Assembly (NCBI GenBank): GCA_006937955.1
Contig: SSNP01000017.1
Location: 5,492,794-5,556,793, forward strand
Length of the DNA stretch: 64,000 nucleotides
Direction: 5' to 3'
Source of the DNA: Pachypanchax playfairii
Lineage: Eukaryota; Chordata; Actinopteri; Cyprinodontiformes; Aplocheilidae
The position numbers and the translations under genes are program-made. This document shows, piece by piece, positions 48,723-60,261 of the stretch. Position 1 is the first letter of the stretch. Each line of letters begins with the position of its first letter. Below the pieces are notes generated by a model. The model was given only the letters and a program-made list of their open reading frames with translations, did no database searches and was not told the origin of the DNA.

Positions 48723-51700
48723 TTACAATTAAAAACTGAATTGTGGAGCTAGCCTTCAAATTGCGTTTCAAGAGTTTTCTGTTTCAGGATTTTATGGGCG
48801 GGTCTAAAAGGGCCCTTCAGGATAACTCCGCCCCCTGCTGCTCTCGTCATATAAAACCGTACAGTGCGGTAGCTTCAGTGGTTTTCCCGCTCCTTCATCC
48901 GAGGGATGACCGTCTGAAAAAGCTTTGGGTTGATTTTGTGCAGAGGAGCCACACAGTAGACAGTAACTAAACCAGCATGATAGGTAGGAGCTACTTCTGC
49001 CACCTGCTGCCTTCATATGCTAAACAAAGCTCAGAATGGCGTAGCAGCACATTCCGCTCCTTCACTGATCAACAAGTCTGAAGCATTGCGGTTGTGTGGA
49101 AATATTTCAACTCCTCAAAAAGCAGCGATGTGCAGTTTTACATGTGGGTAGAACCTCAAACTTAACGAACCAGCTGGAACTCAGAAACGGAGGAAATGCA
49201 GTGATGTGGGGAAGAGAAGGAGGTGCTGCTAGAGGATGAGACAGACAGGTTTCAGCACCTGCAGCGGACACGCCCCCAGCATCTCAGAACAGAGAAAACT
49301 CATCCTTTTTTCATTATTTTGTAACCAAATTTCATATGCTTCGCAGTGTTTTTAATCATTCAAATTTGGCTGGATGACTAATAACTAATAATCCTGTGCA
49401 GTGACAAACTCAGAACACACATTTGTTGTTACTTTACACGGGCTTTAAAGTTTTTATATTGTCCAAACTGAGATCTCTGCTGTCTGCTCCATGTGAATGT
49501 TCTACACAGTCCCATTAAAGTAAAGAATTGTCCCTTCATACGAGCTTCACTGTGTTTTATATAGGATAATATTTTTAAACTGACCGGCAGCGTGTTTACA
49601 CCCGCTTCCGCTTCAGTTTTTATTCTGCACTGAAAAGCTCTTTCAGCAGCAAACCTCCACATTCCAGGAGAAATTGCAGACTCAACAGGCATGAAATTCA
49701 TTTCTCACATGGCCGCATCTGTGCCTGCTAATCATAACCTGGACTGACAATTCAATCCCATACTCCATCGCCTGCTTCCTCCTCCCCACTCAACTCATGT
49801 CTCCTGCAAAAAACCTCCAACCCCCTCCTCCACTCTCCCTAATTACATCACTGCTGCCCCCACCTACCAACACATTAGACCCTGCAAGAAAAAAAACAAT
49901 TAACAATGTCGACTATAATTACAGTAATGGTTGTAAGAGAGTTAGTGACCCGGTTCCTCTCCACAGCCTCATCCAGCTAACGTCCCAGCAGCGCACTCAC
50001 CTCTGGCCTACAAGCTGACAGGCAAGGTGGAGTGAAGTTTGGGTACCGGACGTGGTGTCAAGGTCAGTCTGAACTGAGAGACTAATGGCTGTTCAGAGCT
50101 GCTAATTACACTGAGTGAGGCAGACAGAGAGCCAAGTTAGGTCCCCTGGTGAGACATATTTTCTGTCCAGTTGTACTGGAGGCCGGGGTCACAGACACTT
50201 CAATTTATCATCTGTTTGCTAGAATTATAGAAAACTGATGAATGTGTAAGTTCAGATAAATGACTGAATCCGACTTAAAGCTGATTACAGCTATTACACT
50301 TCCAGGAATAAACATTTAAAGCTGCAGCATCCAAACTTCAGCATTTTATCTGAGGGAGAGCAGCCAAACTTTAAACCCTTGATGTTAAACTGAATGTGAA
50401 AGAGAAAGAAAAGGATAAATTAAAATGGATTATGTTTGTCTCATCAGAACAGCTGGAGCCCAGAAAATCTCTGACTTTGTGCAACCAAGGAAACGGATGT
50501 TCACAGCACATATTGATGTTATTTAAAGTTTTCAAATGAATAGAAACTAAATTATTATTATAATGCAGCATTTTGTCATACCTGCCTAAAACTTTTGCAC
50601 AGTACTGTATATATATTTGCACACATGTATAAACACATACATGCTCATAGATACACACATACTTTTTGAAACAGCTTCAGCCTGATTTATTTACAACGCC
50701 AACTGCAGCCGAAACAAAGTTCAGGGTTTTTATTATATTGTCGTAGAGTTTGGCAGGCAAATTATTTATACTTACAATTAGAGGTTATAAAAATAGTTAA
50801 ACTAACATTTGCAAATTAGAAAAAAGTAAAATGAACTAAAAATAATATTTTATTTATTGTGTAAATTCTCTGTCATTCAGTCAAATCTGTTGATATCATT
50901 ATCGTTATTTTTTGTAATTTGGCCCTTTTTGGTCTCAGACAATATAATTTCACTGTTTTGGACTGTAATTGTTTTAAAATTGGAATTTGACATTACTACT
51001 TGAAACTTAATTGGAATTCACATAAACTGGACAGTTAATTGATGAAATGAGAAGAATTCTTCCAGCGTTTATATAGAGTTAACTAATGCACAGAATAAAT
51101 TAAAGATGAAACAGACACATTTATGGTAAAAACGAACTAGAAAAATTATTTTAAAACAACTTATAATGTGCTAAGAATGTTTTTTCTTTTCTTTTTCTGG
51201 TTAAACCTGAGTGAGATAATATCTGGGACATTTTTTAGTTTTGTGACGACGTGTTTTTCTAAGTCAAAAGCTGCTTTACATGATTGTATAACACACATTT
51301 TCACTGAGGCTGATCAAAGGAAGAGTCTATTGGTGCGTGTCTTTGTGTGTTCAGAGGGTGTTGTGTAGCGTGTGTCAGTATAGGCGCGGGTGAAGGTGCT
51401 CTGGCAGTCTGGCAGCGCTGTGCTTCAGGCCCCTTGCTCCCTGGATTAATGCCGATTGTTTGGGAATGACTGAGCTCCGGACCACACAGGGAGAATGAGA
51501 GGGAACGCCGACCTGCATGGGGCTGCAGGAGAGGGAAGCAGAGTCCTCGGAGAGTTTTCATCAAGTGGCTCCCATCTAAATCTGACTGTTTCCTTTCGGT
51601 CTCCATTTTCCTCCACCACGCATTTATACTCTTTCTGTCTTTGTCAGAATCTCTGGGTCTTTCTGTTCCTTTTTCCATTCACCCTTTGAAAACCAACGAG

Positions 51701-54700
51701 CTGCACTCGCACCCTTGCTTTTCTGGGGACAAGATGAAATAGTGTTTTCTAAAATGCAGCTCCTACCTGCCCTACTGAGCATGTACGTGTGTGTTTTGTG
51801 GGAGGTCTGAAGCGCAGTGTGGGAGTCACACAGGGAGGGATATGAAAAGGACAACAATTCATCAAAAAAAAAAACACAGACACTGGCTTCAATTAGCTGA
51901 ACTATGTGCGTTGCTGTTTTTTGGTTGGGATCATTAGAGATGGTCGATGTTTGTTTTGGAGCAGCGTGCAAAAAGCTGCTCTGTAAACAAGTATATCTCT
52001 TTTCTGCAAAATCAGCTGAGTCAGCAAGTAAGCCGAACTTTCCCACCAACAACAGAGTTGGATGCTGATGGAGAACTCGCTGCCTGCTCAGCCATGGAGC
52101 CCAAATTAATCTGAGAGGAGAGAATAAAACTCTGGAGCTGGCAGTGACAGCGAACACGAGACTGACAGCTGTGTTTATGGCGCAGGGTGTGGGAGGCTCA
52201 AGCCCTGCACATTCACTTCATCCAGGAAATGGCTCCCATGACCCGCCCAGATGCTGCTGTATGTGACTCGATAGTGTTCATGTATACATATCAAACAGCA
52301 GCGTGATATCACATTAGTTATAATTCCTGTCTGGAGTTCTCTCAGTCTGCCGTTTCTGGTTTCGTGTGGGTGGAAAGCACAGGTGTGGAATCTGATTAGC
52401 AAAATGTTTTTCAGGCAAAGTGAAGAAGTCATTTATGGGTTTTTGCGTTTTATGTTTTCAATCATCTTTTATCTTCCTTTTTGCTTATTCTTGGCTCACG
52501 TTGTTGTTTTTCTCCTCCCTTTATGAATCATCACATCTGTCCTGTAAATTAACTCCCTCAGTCACGACTTGAAATCATTTATATCGTCACTTTCCAAGTT
52601 CTGCTGCTCTTTTGTGTTAGTTTCATTTTTTAGACCTTTGATTTTTATTGTTTTCTATATCTGACCCAAAATCCAATATGGCTGCCTCGTGCACAGAAAA
52701 TTGTGATATTTGCAACAATTAACCCTTTACTTACATTTTTTTTCCCATTTTTATCTCATTAAATCACTTGCAGATCTGCTTCATTTGTTACTGAACAGTT
52801 TTTTAACGCTTGTGTCGCTCTTGTAGCTCGACTTTCTTTAAATATCGTTGATCATCATTGTGTATCCGTCATCTTGGAGCAAAAAGCAGAAGCTTTTAGA
52901 CCCTCAAAATAATAAAACTGAAACATGTTTTTCTGTTTCTATCATAAAGAGACACAGAGGATGATGTTTTTAATGTCCTGTCTGGAACCAAATTACATAA
53001 GAAAACATTTGCACCACCAATATTTAAATATGAAATCTACAAACGTGAGTCATTTTAATCAGTGATTGAACGTGTGAATGAACCTAAATTTACAAGGAAA
53101 ATAAGGATTCCAGGTAAGTTCAACTGAGTTGCATCTGCTTTTTGCTTCTCTGTATATCCAAACCATGTAATTCTATTTAATTACTTCATAATCTATTAAA
53201 GATTAGCATTAGTTTGGATTACTGAAAACTTGAATTCCAGATTCTTTCATCTTGGCTCTGAACAGAAACTCAGTCAGCGACGCTCCAGCATTCGATTTTC
53301 TGTTGTTGCTGTTGTGATTTTCATCAAATAGCAACTGAAGTTTTCTTTTTCCTTCACTGTGTCCAACTTCCATCCCCCCCTCCCCCACCCCTCCCGCCTC
53401 CCCCTTGTACACTACATCCAACACACCACCCCAAGGCCTGCCTCTCTCCACTGCAGCTGCCAAGAATAAGACAAGCTGATGTGGGGGCCCCATGAGGGGA
53501 GGCCCCGGCAATGGTGAAATAGTGCTTCTCCAGCCTGAACACTCACTCCGCTGAATTCAGCCACTTGGCTCTGTTTATTTAATATTCAGTCAGCTGTGGG
53601 GAGTGGGGTTAGCCACAGCTTATAAAACTCAGTCAGCATGACCAAGATATAACCCCCACTCCCCCCTCGTTCTTCACAAACCACATACACACTTACATAC
53701 AATAACACGCATGCTGCACTGATACACCTCATCCTGCATCATACAGTATATAACACACAGAATGACAACACAGTCTGATACTTTATGGCTTTTATGTTTA
53801 TTATCATTCTCATGCAATAACTAACAATAACAGCTTTTACTTGTTTGAGCACAGTTTAAAACAAAGTTACGACGTGTGTGATTTATTTAAAAGAAGATTT
53901 AAAGGAAGTTGTTGAAGTCAAATTTCACCATGGAGGCAGAAAACCTCGACAACAGCTTATAAATGGATGTTTTAACTGCAGCAGACAGAAATCAGAGTGA
54001 GACACGTGACTCTGTCTCAGTTCTGCTGGTTTGATCCCAACATAACAATTACAGAAATAAAAATGAATAATAAATAAAGAATAAAGAAAAAAATATTTTC
54101 TTAATTGTCTTAATGACATTACAAGTGATTGAAATAATGTCGGTTAAAAAAAACCAAAACAAGTCATGAACACATCAGCTGATTTGCAGCAGGATGAAGG
54201 ACAGAAGCTACTGTAGCAACACAAACGTCATTCTGTTGGAAAAAATACACAAACATGCAAATAAAAGGTGTGAAAATATTTAATTGGATATTTTCTCAAA
54301 CTAAATGGAAGGTTCTATGTTTTAGCTGAAAGCTTTTAAACTGAAATTAGACTTACAGCTGTGTACAAGTCAGATTTATGATTTGTTTACTAAATCTGTT
54401 AAAAAGGTTTTGATGGTGAGGATTTGATATTATTCCCCACTTGACTAAACTGACATCACACAGCAGGTGTGAGTAGGAATTATATCAACGAAGCTTTCAC
54501 CCAAATTACTAGAAATGATTTTTATTCTGCTTTAAATGGTAAAACGTGGCTTTGGAACGTTCCTGCAGCAGTTAGCTTGACTCCTGATATTACCGCTCAT
54601 CATCAGCTGCAGGTCTACAGAATCCTGCTTTTATAAATAAAACTAACCTTTGAGCACAAATATAAGTTTTAAGACATTAAGAAAGTCAAGTATGTAACGA

Positions 54701-57700
54701 GCTGAATGCTTCAGCTGAATTAAGACTAAAACAAAGCAGGAAACAGACACGAGCATCGTCCGACCTTCAGAACGAATATGGATTTCTGTTTGAGAGAATC
54801 AGGCAGGGGGGTTGAACTTAATAATTCTCACAGCGGCTCATATTCACCCCCACCCTGCTGCAAAAATTCCCAGCATGCCCCATCTATGGCTTGAGTGGAA
54901 GGCTCCATGGAAACCTCCAGGGTCAGGGGTCGCAGAGAGAGGTTGCTTTTATCTGCTAATGAGGTCGGTACCTGGGGCTTCGTGTCTCTCCACTTCTTTT
55001 TCTCTGTGTCTCCCCTGTGTAGTCAAAGACGCGGGGACAGCACTGGCTATGAATGCCTGCCAAATGACACCAAGCATCTTCACTCATCTTCACTGTGGCC
55101 GCTGAGCAGTGCACTTTGAGCCCAGGACGGGATGCTGGGCGGGTGGGATGACTCGTACTGGGAACTGCACTGTAGGGAGGATAACAAACGGCTCCAAAAT
55201 TGTTGTCCCCCAGTCTGGCTCCTCATTGTGTCATAAATGTTCACATGCACATTGACAATTGCCCCACAGGCCCAGTGATGGTGATGTCGTACCTTCATCT
55301 TTTGGGTGTGATTGATTGCCTGTGGCCCAACATGGTTTTTGTAATGCAGCGCTTCCTGTTAAAGTGGTGATTGATGTTTTGTTGTTTTGTTTTAAACTCA
55401 CAAATCTGCAGCGCTGAAAGAAGCAGTCAAACACATCACATGAGTAACATTTATCTTTTTAAAATATCTAACAGTTTGGCAAAAGTCTGGCATTTTATGG
55501 ACGGCTTTAACAAATTAGTGTTAAATAGAAAGTGAGGCTTTTCGTTGAGTGAGGTCTTCATGCCAAGTGGAAAACATTCACCCTCATTGGCCCATGTGCC
55601 CCTTCAAAGGGGCAGAGGGGCACCTTCACCCACCCCCTCATGGTTCACTCACACACGCCCCCTGTCATGTATGTAGGACTGGGAAAAAAGAGTCCATTAA
55701 CTCTGATTTAGTGGCAGTGTCATCTAGTCTCCTTTGTGAGGAGGTGACATCCAGTGAATGGGAATCAGAACTTTCTCCCCTCCTCCTCCATCTTTCCTTC
55801 TCTTGGCTCCACGTTCAGGGTCTGAGGAAGAGCTGGAGTGTCTTGGTGGGGGGTGTGAAGGGGTGGGGACACGGACTGCCACATGTCCCTGAGTGGCGGA
55901 CTCTTTGTGCCGGGTCCGGCCTGTTTGTTTAGCCTTTCCTCAGAGAGCCGCCTCACACATCACTGCTTGATCCAGAGAGGAGAGTAGAAGCTTAAAGACT
56001 TCCAGGAGCTGCTTTGATTTCATCAAGTCAAATGACTCGGATCTAATGTTTGTAAGTCATCAAATCCAGCTGTGTTGGTCCAAAACACAACATTTCAAAC
56101 TACCAGAAATAATTATATATTCTTTTTTCAATAATCTTGTGTTTTTGGTTCCTTTATTATGTTTAATTATTTCTTACTCAAACTGAGATTAAATATATTT
56201 ACTGGGAAAAAAGCTGAAATCAAGTTCTTTTCCAAATTTTACCACTTTTTTTTTAGATTAACTTCATAATTTCCTCAACTTAGAAGAATTCTTCTAACAA
56301 AGTAACTCGAGGTTTGTGCAGCATTTGAGTCCTGAATTTCTGAAACTACCAAAAAAGCAGGAAATCCAAAGTTCAAAGCCTCGTCGTCTGCAGATGCCTC
56401 CGAGCAATTCCAGCAAGAAAAGAGGAGTTCTTAGGGAGGAATGCTGAGAAATAAAGCTGTCTGTTTCTTTGGCAACGCAGATAAAAGATAAATAAAAGAT
56501 AAAAGGCAGGTGATGTAATCCATACAGAGAGTTTAACAGCATCAGTCAAAGGGGGTAAAGATTTATAAAGTAATAAATAAAGTTGCAGACAGCTTTGTCT
56601 AAAATTTTCCTAAGAATCTGAGCAACTTAAACGTAACTAATAATTCAATGTGACCTTTTAGATGAAGCATCCATCTACAATTAATCAGTGATTATCAATC
56701 ATAGATGCAGTTTAATCTGAACAGAGTTTAACTCTCGTCCACCCAGTCGCCAGCTGGATTTAGTGTCCGCCCCACGTGACCTTTAAAGTTCATCCATCCG
56801 CGACACTTTGAACCTTCTCTGACAGCTGCTGGTGACGCTGAACATTTTCATACGTTTGGTTTCAAAGAAGAAGGTGAGCCACATCCATGAGATGGAAAAA
56901 CAGGAGGGCAGGAAGGTCAGGCTTGATTATTCTCCCCTGCTCACTTGGAAAACAAAATAAGAAAATATTTACACAAACAGGAAGCTGAGCATTTCCTAAT
57001 GATTGGAAACAGGTTGAGCGTGGCGCTCGCACCCTCCCCCTGGACTAATTGTGTCGTTTTCCCCCCTCACCGTGTTTTTACACACCTATTTTATGCACAT
57101 GCACACACTTACAAGTACACAGACTGTCTGGGATGATATTTATATCAGAACAGAGAGCTGGCTTTAAAGGTTTTAGGAAGATTTTAAGAGGAGTTAAGCC
57201 TTCTTTGACATTAAAGCCTGGATGGTTGAACGATTCGAGCCAAACTAAAAGCCCATTAACATTGTTGAGTTCAGGTTTCCCTCCGGCCACGTTAGATCAA
57301 CCATAATAAGTTGCCAGTTTATGGACCTTTTGCTCCACAAATGTCTACCATGTTGCTAATTGTGTACATCTGTGGCTGGTGTTTTGATGTTTAGCCTCAG
57401 TGTGCAGCTGTCCGCTCCAACAGCCTCTGGTTAAAAGTGGCATTGCCCTTCATTCTCTCTGTCCGGACCTTTAATAGCAACCATGCACGTAGTGGGTGTG
57501 ATCAGAGCCGCGGCCTTTTGCTCCTTGTGTAAAGTCTCAAATCCAACTTAAAGCATCACTATGCACCAAACTCCCAGCTGTTTAGAGCTTTTTTTACCAA
57601 GAAAAACATGCTGAGATTAATAACAACAAGTTATGTCTTCAAAACAAATCATAACTTTATCAGTCTAAAATTATTTTAAATGACACATTTCCAGTTTTTT

Positions 57701-59500
57701 CTTGTATATTTTGGGATTCTGTGATGTTTAAAAGGCGCCGCAGCACCAGTTCAAACACTCACTTCTGGATATCAAACAAAAATGAAAAGTTCCAAATCCA
57801 ATTCAGTCAAGTTGAAACTGACTGAATCCAGTTTAACTCCCAAAGACGAAACAGTTTCAGTTTTTCTAAAATAAAAATCACCATGACGACATAGAGATCA
57901 CGTGAAAGTTTACTTTTTTTCTCCTGAAATGTTAGTTTTTGACTTTCAGGGTAAAGAGAGATTTAAAAGTAGATTTTTTTTTCGCTGTGTTCTGAGGGAA
58001 GTTTGTTGACAAGCTCTTGAGTTTGTTTGTATCAGATGGCAGCGGCATGTTGTCTCACAGAGCCATCAGAGGACGGATCAGCACAAATGTGTACGCCAGT
58101 GAAACCTGATCATGAGTAATTGTCGGAATAAGTCGAGGGATTGACCTCTGCCATGAACCATATTTTCTCAAACAACACACACTTGAGCTTGCTTTGAAAC
58201 GGCCTCTGCTTCAGAACTGGAGCTGCATGTGAGGAAACTAGTTATCAACGTTTTAGTGTAACTAAACAAAACCCCTGGTAATTTCATTTGCTCACTCGTA
58301 CAGCAAGCAGATAGCTGATACCATCTGCTTGGACGGATCTCCGTCCCTCTGCTGGTTTGGACATGGAACAGCAGGAGGGTGAGGTGGACGGGACCAGGAC
58401 GTACAGCAGCACCGTTTCTCCTCTAAATCAGATCAAATCAACTCCTTCAAACATGAATCAGATCAGAAGTGTCTCGTCTGTGTTCTCCTGATTGATTTAT
58501 AAAAGCTGTTCCATATTCACATGAAATCATGTTGATTTTTTTTAATTCAAACAAGAATAACATCCAGAAATGATGAACTTGTATCTTTGGTGTTGTGACA
58601 GCTCGATTCCCGCACCGTGCAGCTCACATTCCTTTCATCCCAGATCCCCGGGGCGTGCACCCCGCCTCTCCAAATCACTTCCCCAGTGTGAGGGAGTCAG
58701 ACAGATGCAGGATCTGGCAGATGGAGGGCAAGTCCACGGTCAAATGACATCTATGGCATGCACACTGTACAGAGTCTGCACAACTGCTACCTAATGGCTG
58801 CCATCAATTACCAACTGACCGTTACAACTCTGTTACTCTCGATCCTGAAAAGGAATTCAGTTTGGAAAGCTGCTTGTGGTGCTGCATGGTAACTGAATAT
58901 AGATAATTCATGTGTTACCTAAAGGTCCAGAGGGCTGCTCAGTTTGTAGTAATAACAGAAACGCTTCCAGCTTTGACCTCTGCAGCCCTTCTCTACCTTC
59001 CTCTCCCTCATTCCACCCTAAACTTCAAATACCAGTCTGACAAGACCAGGAATAAAACTTAAACCAACTATTCCTGCAGAGCACTAAACATTTCAAGCTA
59101 CTCTGAACAAGAGTTTGGTGCAACTAATACAGTGATTGGAATGTTAAATCATCAAGTATCCAAACAATGACCTGAATAACGTCTGTGTAACTGAGACAGA
59201 GAAAAACTACAGACGATTCTGAAGATCAACCTGAAACAACCGATTCTGTAAACCCGTCTGCAGACGAGTCGAGTCCCTGACAGCTGCACTTCTGATGTAA
59301 AACACATGAACGCATAAAAAAACGAGTCTGTTTTCTGTCAAATCTGATTCTGATCCACAGTTAAGTTAAACATAAAAACGTTGGTTGTTTTGCAGATTCA
59401 AAAATGTTTCTTTAATTCTTTAAAACGCATCTGTTTTTCTCACATTGTTGAGTTTTAAACTGTAGTTCTCTGTAAACTGTGTATCATTAGAAGAGAAAAA
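48723..59500. other. Non-coding region, no gene recognised
   Basis: Long AT-rich stretch with islands of better base balance at 48780-49080, 49690-50140, 51380-51560, 51750-52400, 53340-53720, 54830-55330, 55540-55970, 56740-57530 and 58570-58800. None has a frame with both splice sites that I could defend. C-rich or G-rich runs occur at 53374-53405 and 55840-55870. The minus-strand open frames at 51301-51678 and 51624-52157 overlap and carry no recognised domain. The repeated islands fit a gene desert or long intron with regulatory elements. Confidence 0.4.
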
Positions 59501-59532
59501 CAAACACAACCTGTTCATATATATTTAAAAGG

Positions 59533-59538
59533 TTTATT
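59533..59538 (-). terminator. Likely polyadenylation signal
   Basis: AATAAA on the minus strand, about 430 bases past the stop codon at 59971. It is the first canonical signal I found downstream, and would give a 3' UTR of roughly 450 nt. Confidence 0.5.
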
Positions 59539-59970
59539 AAAATTCAATTCAATCAGTTATTTAAATTATAGATTTTGAAAAAGCACAAAAATCTTAAAAA
59601 TAAGACTCAGTCAAAGTTTTATCATTTGCGTTCTTTAAATATTGCATTTGGGTTTAAACCGATTGTCCAAACCGTTTTTTTTTTTCGTGAAGCTGCACGT
59701 GAACAGAAGTGGTGCCAGTTCACTCAAAGATCTGGGAGGAAGTCTTTTAGTTCCTGTCACAGCTGAGGAGATTCTGCCCTCTTGTGTTTGAAATCCTTTT
59801 CTTTCATGATCATAAACCAACATGAGCAAAATCTGAATGACGGAAAGCAAATTTCCAACAAGTTATTAGGTCTTAAACAGTCAATGTAACAATAAATATT
59901 TAAGTTTGAGGCAAATGATCAACATTTGCAAAAATCTTCATAAATAAAAGAGTTTATATTTGAATTAAAA

Positions 59971-60261
59971 TCATGTTTTTTTTCCAGGTTTGTGCAGGCA
60001 TCTTAACTTGGAGGAGATTTTCAAAGCCGACCGCTCACGCAGCGTTGACGCGCTCGTTTTTGCACCTGCAGACATTGAACGCTTAACATCAGTAACATTT
60101 ATGGAGGTTTGTGAAGAGACTGAGTTTAAACGGGTCCCATTAGCATGAGCGAGAGGCCTGTCAGGTCCATTCCGACTTTCTTTTTCAAGTCCGTCCAGGT
60201 GTGTCTGGAAGGTAGCAGCTTGCTGTTCCAGTGAGATGAAGCTTTCCTGCACCCTGTCGAA
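59971..60261 (-). CDS. Exon 7, terminal (residues 236-331)
   Basis: The acceptor is TCTCTGCAG|TTCGACAGG at 60261/60262; 96 codons run to a TGA at 59971. The first half is helical (FDRVQESFISLEQQAATFQ). The second half is serine/threonine-rich with sequons NGT and NVT, and the C terminus is lysine-rich. The reading frame continues upstream into the intron, which gives a misleading longer open frame beginning at 60312. Confidence 0.88.
   Translation of the reverse strand, partial: FDRVQESFISLEQQAATFQTHLDGLEKESRNGPDRPLAHANGTRLNSVSSQTSINVTDVKRSMSAGAKTSASTLRERSALKISSKLRCLHKPGKKT

Noticed and set aside
51301..52157. Overlapping minus-strand frames of 125 and 177 codons
   Set aside because: No domain or splice sites support them, and they overlap each other in different frames.
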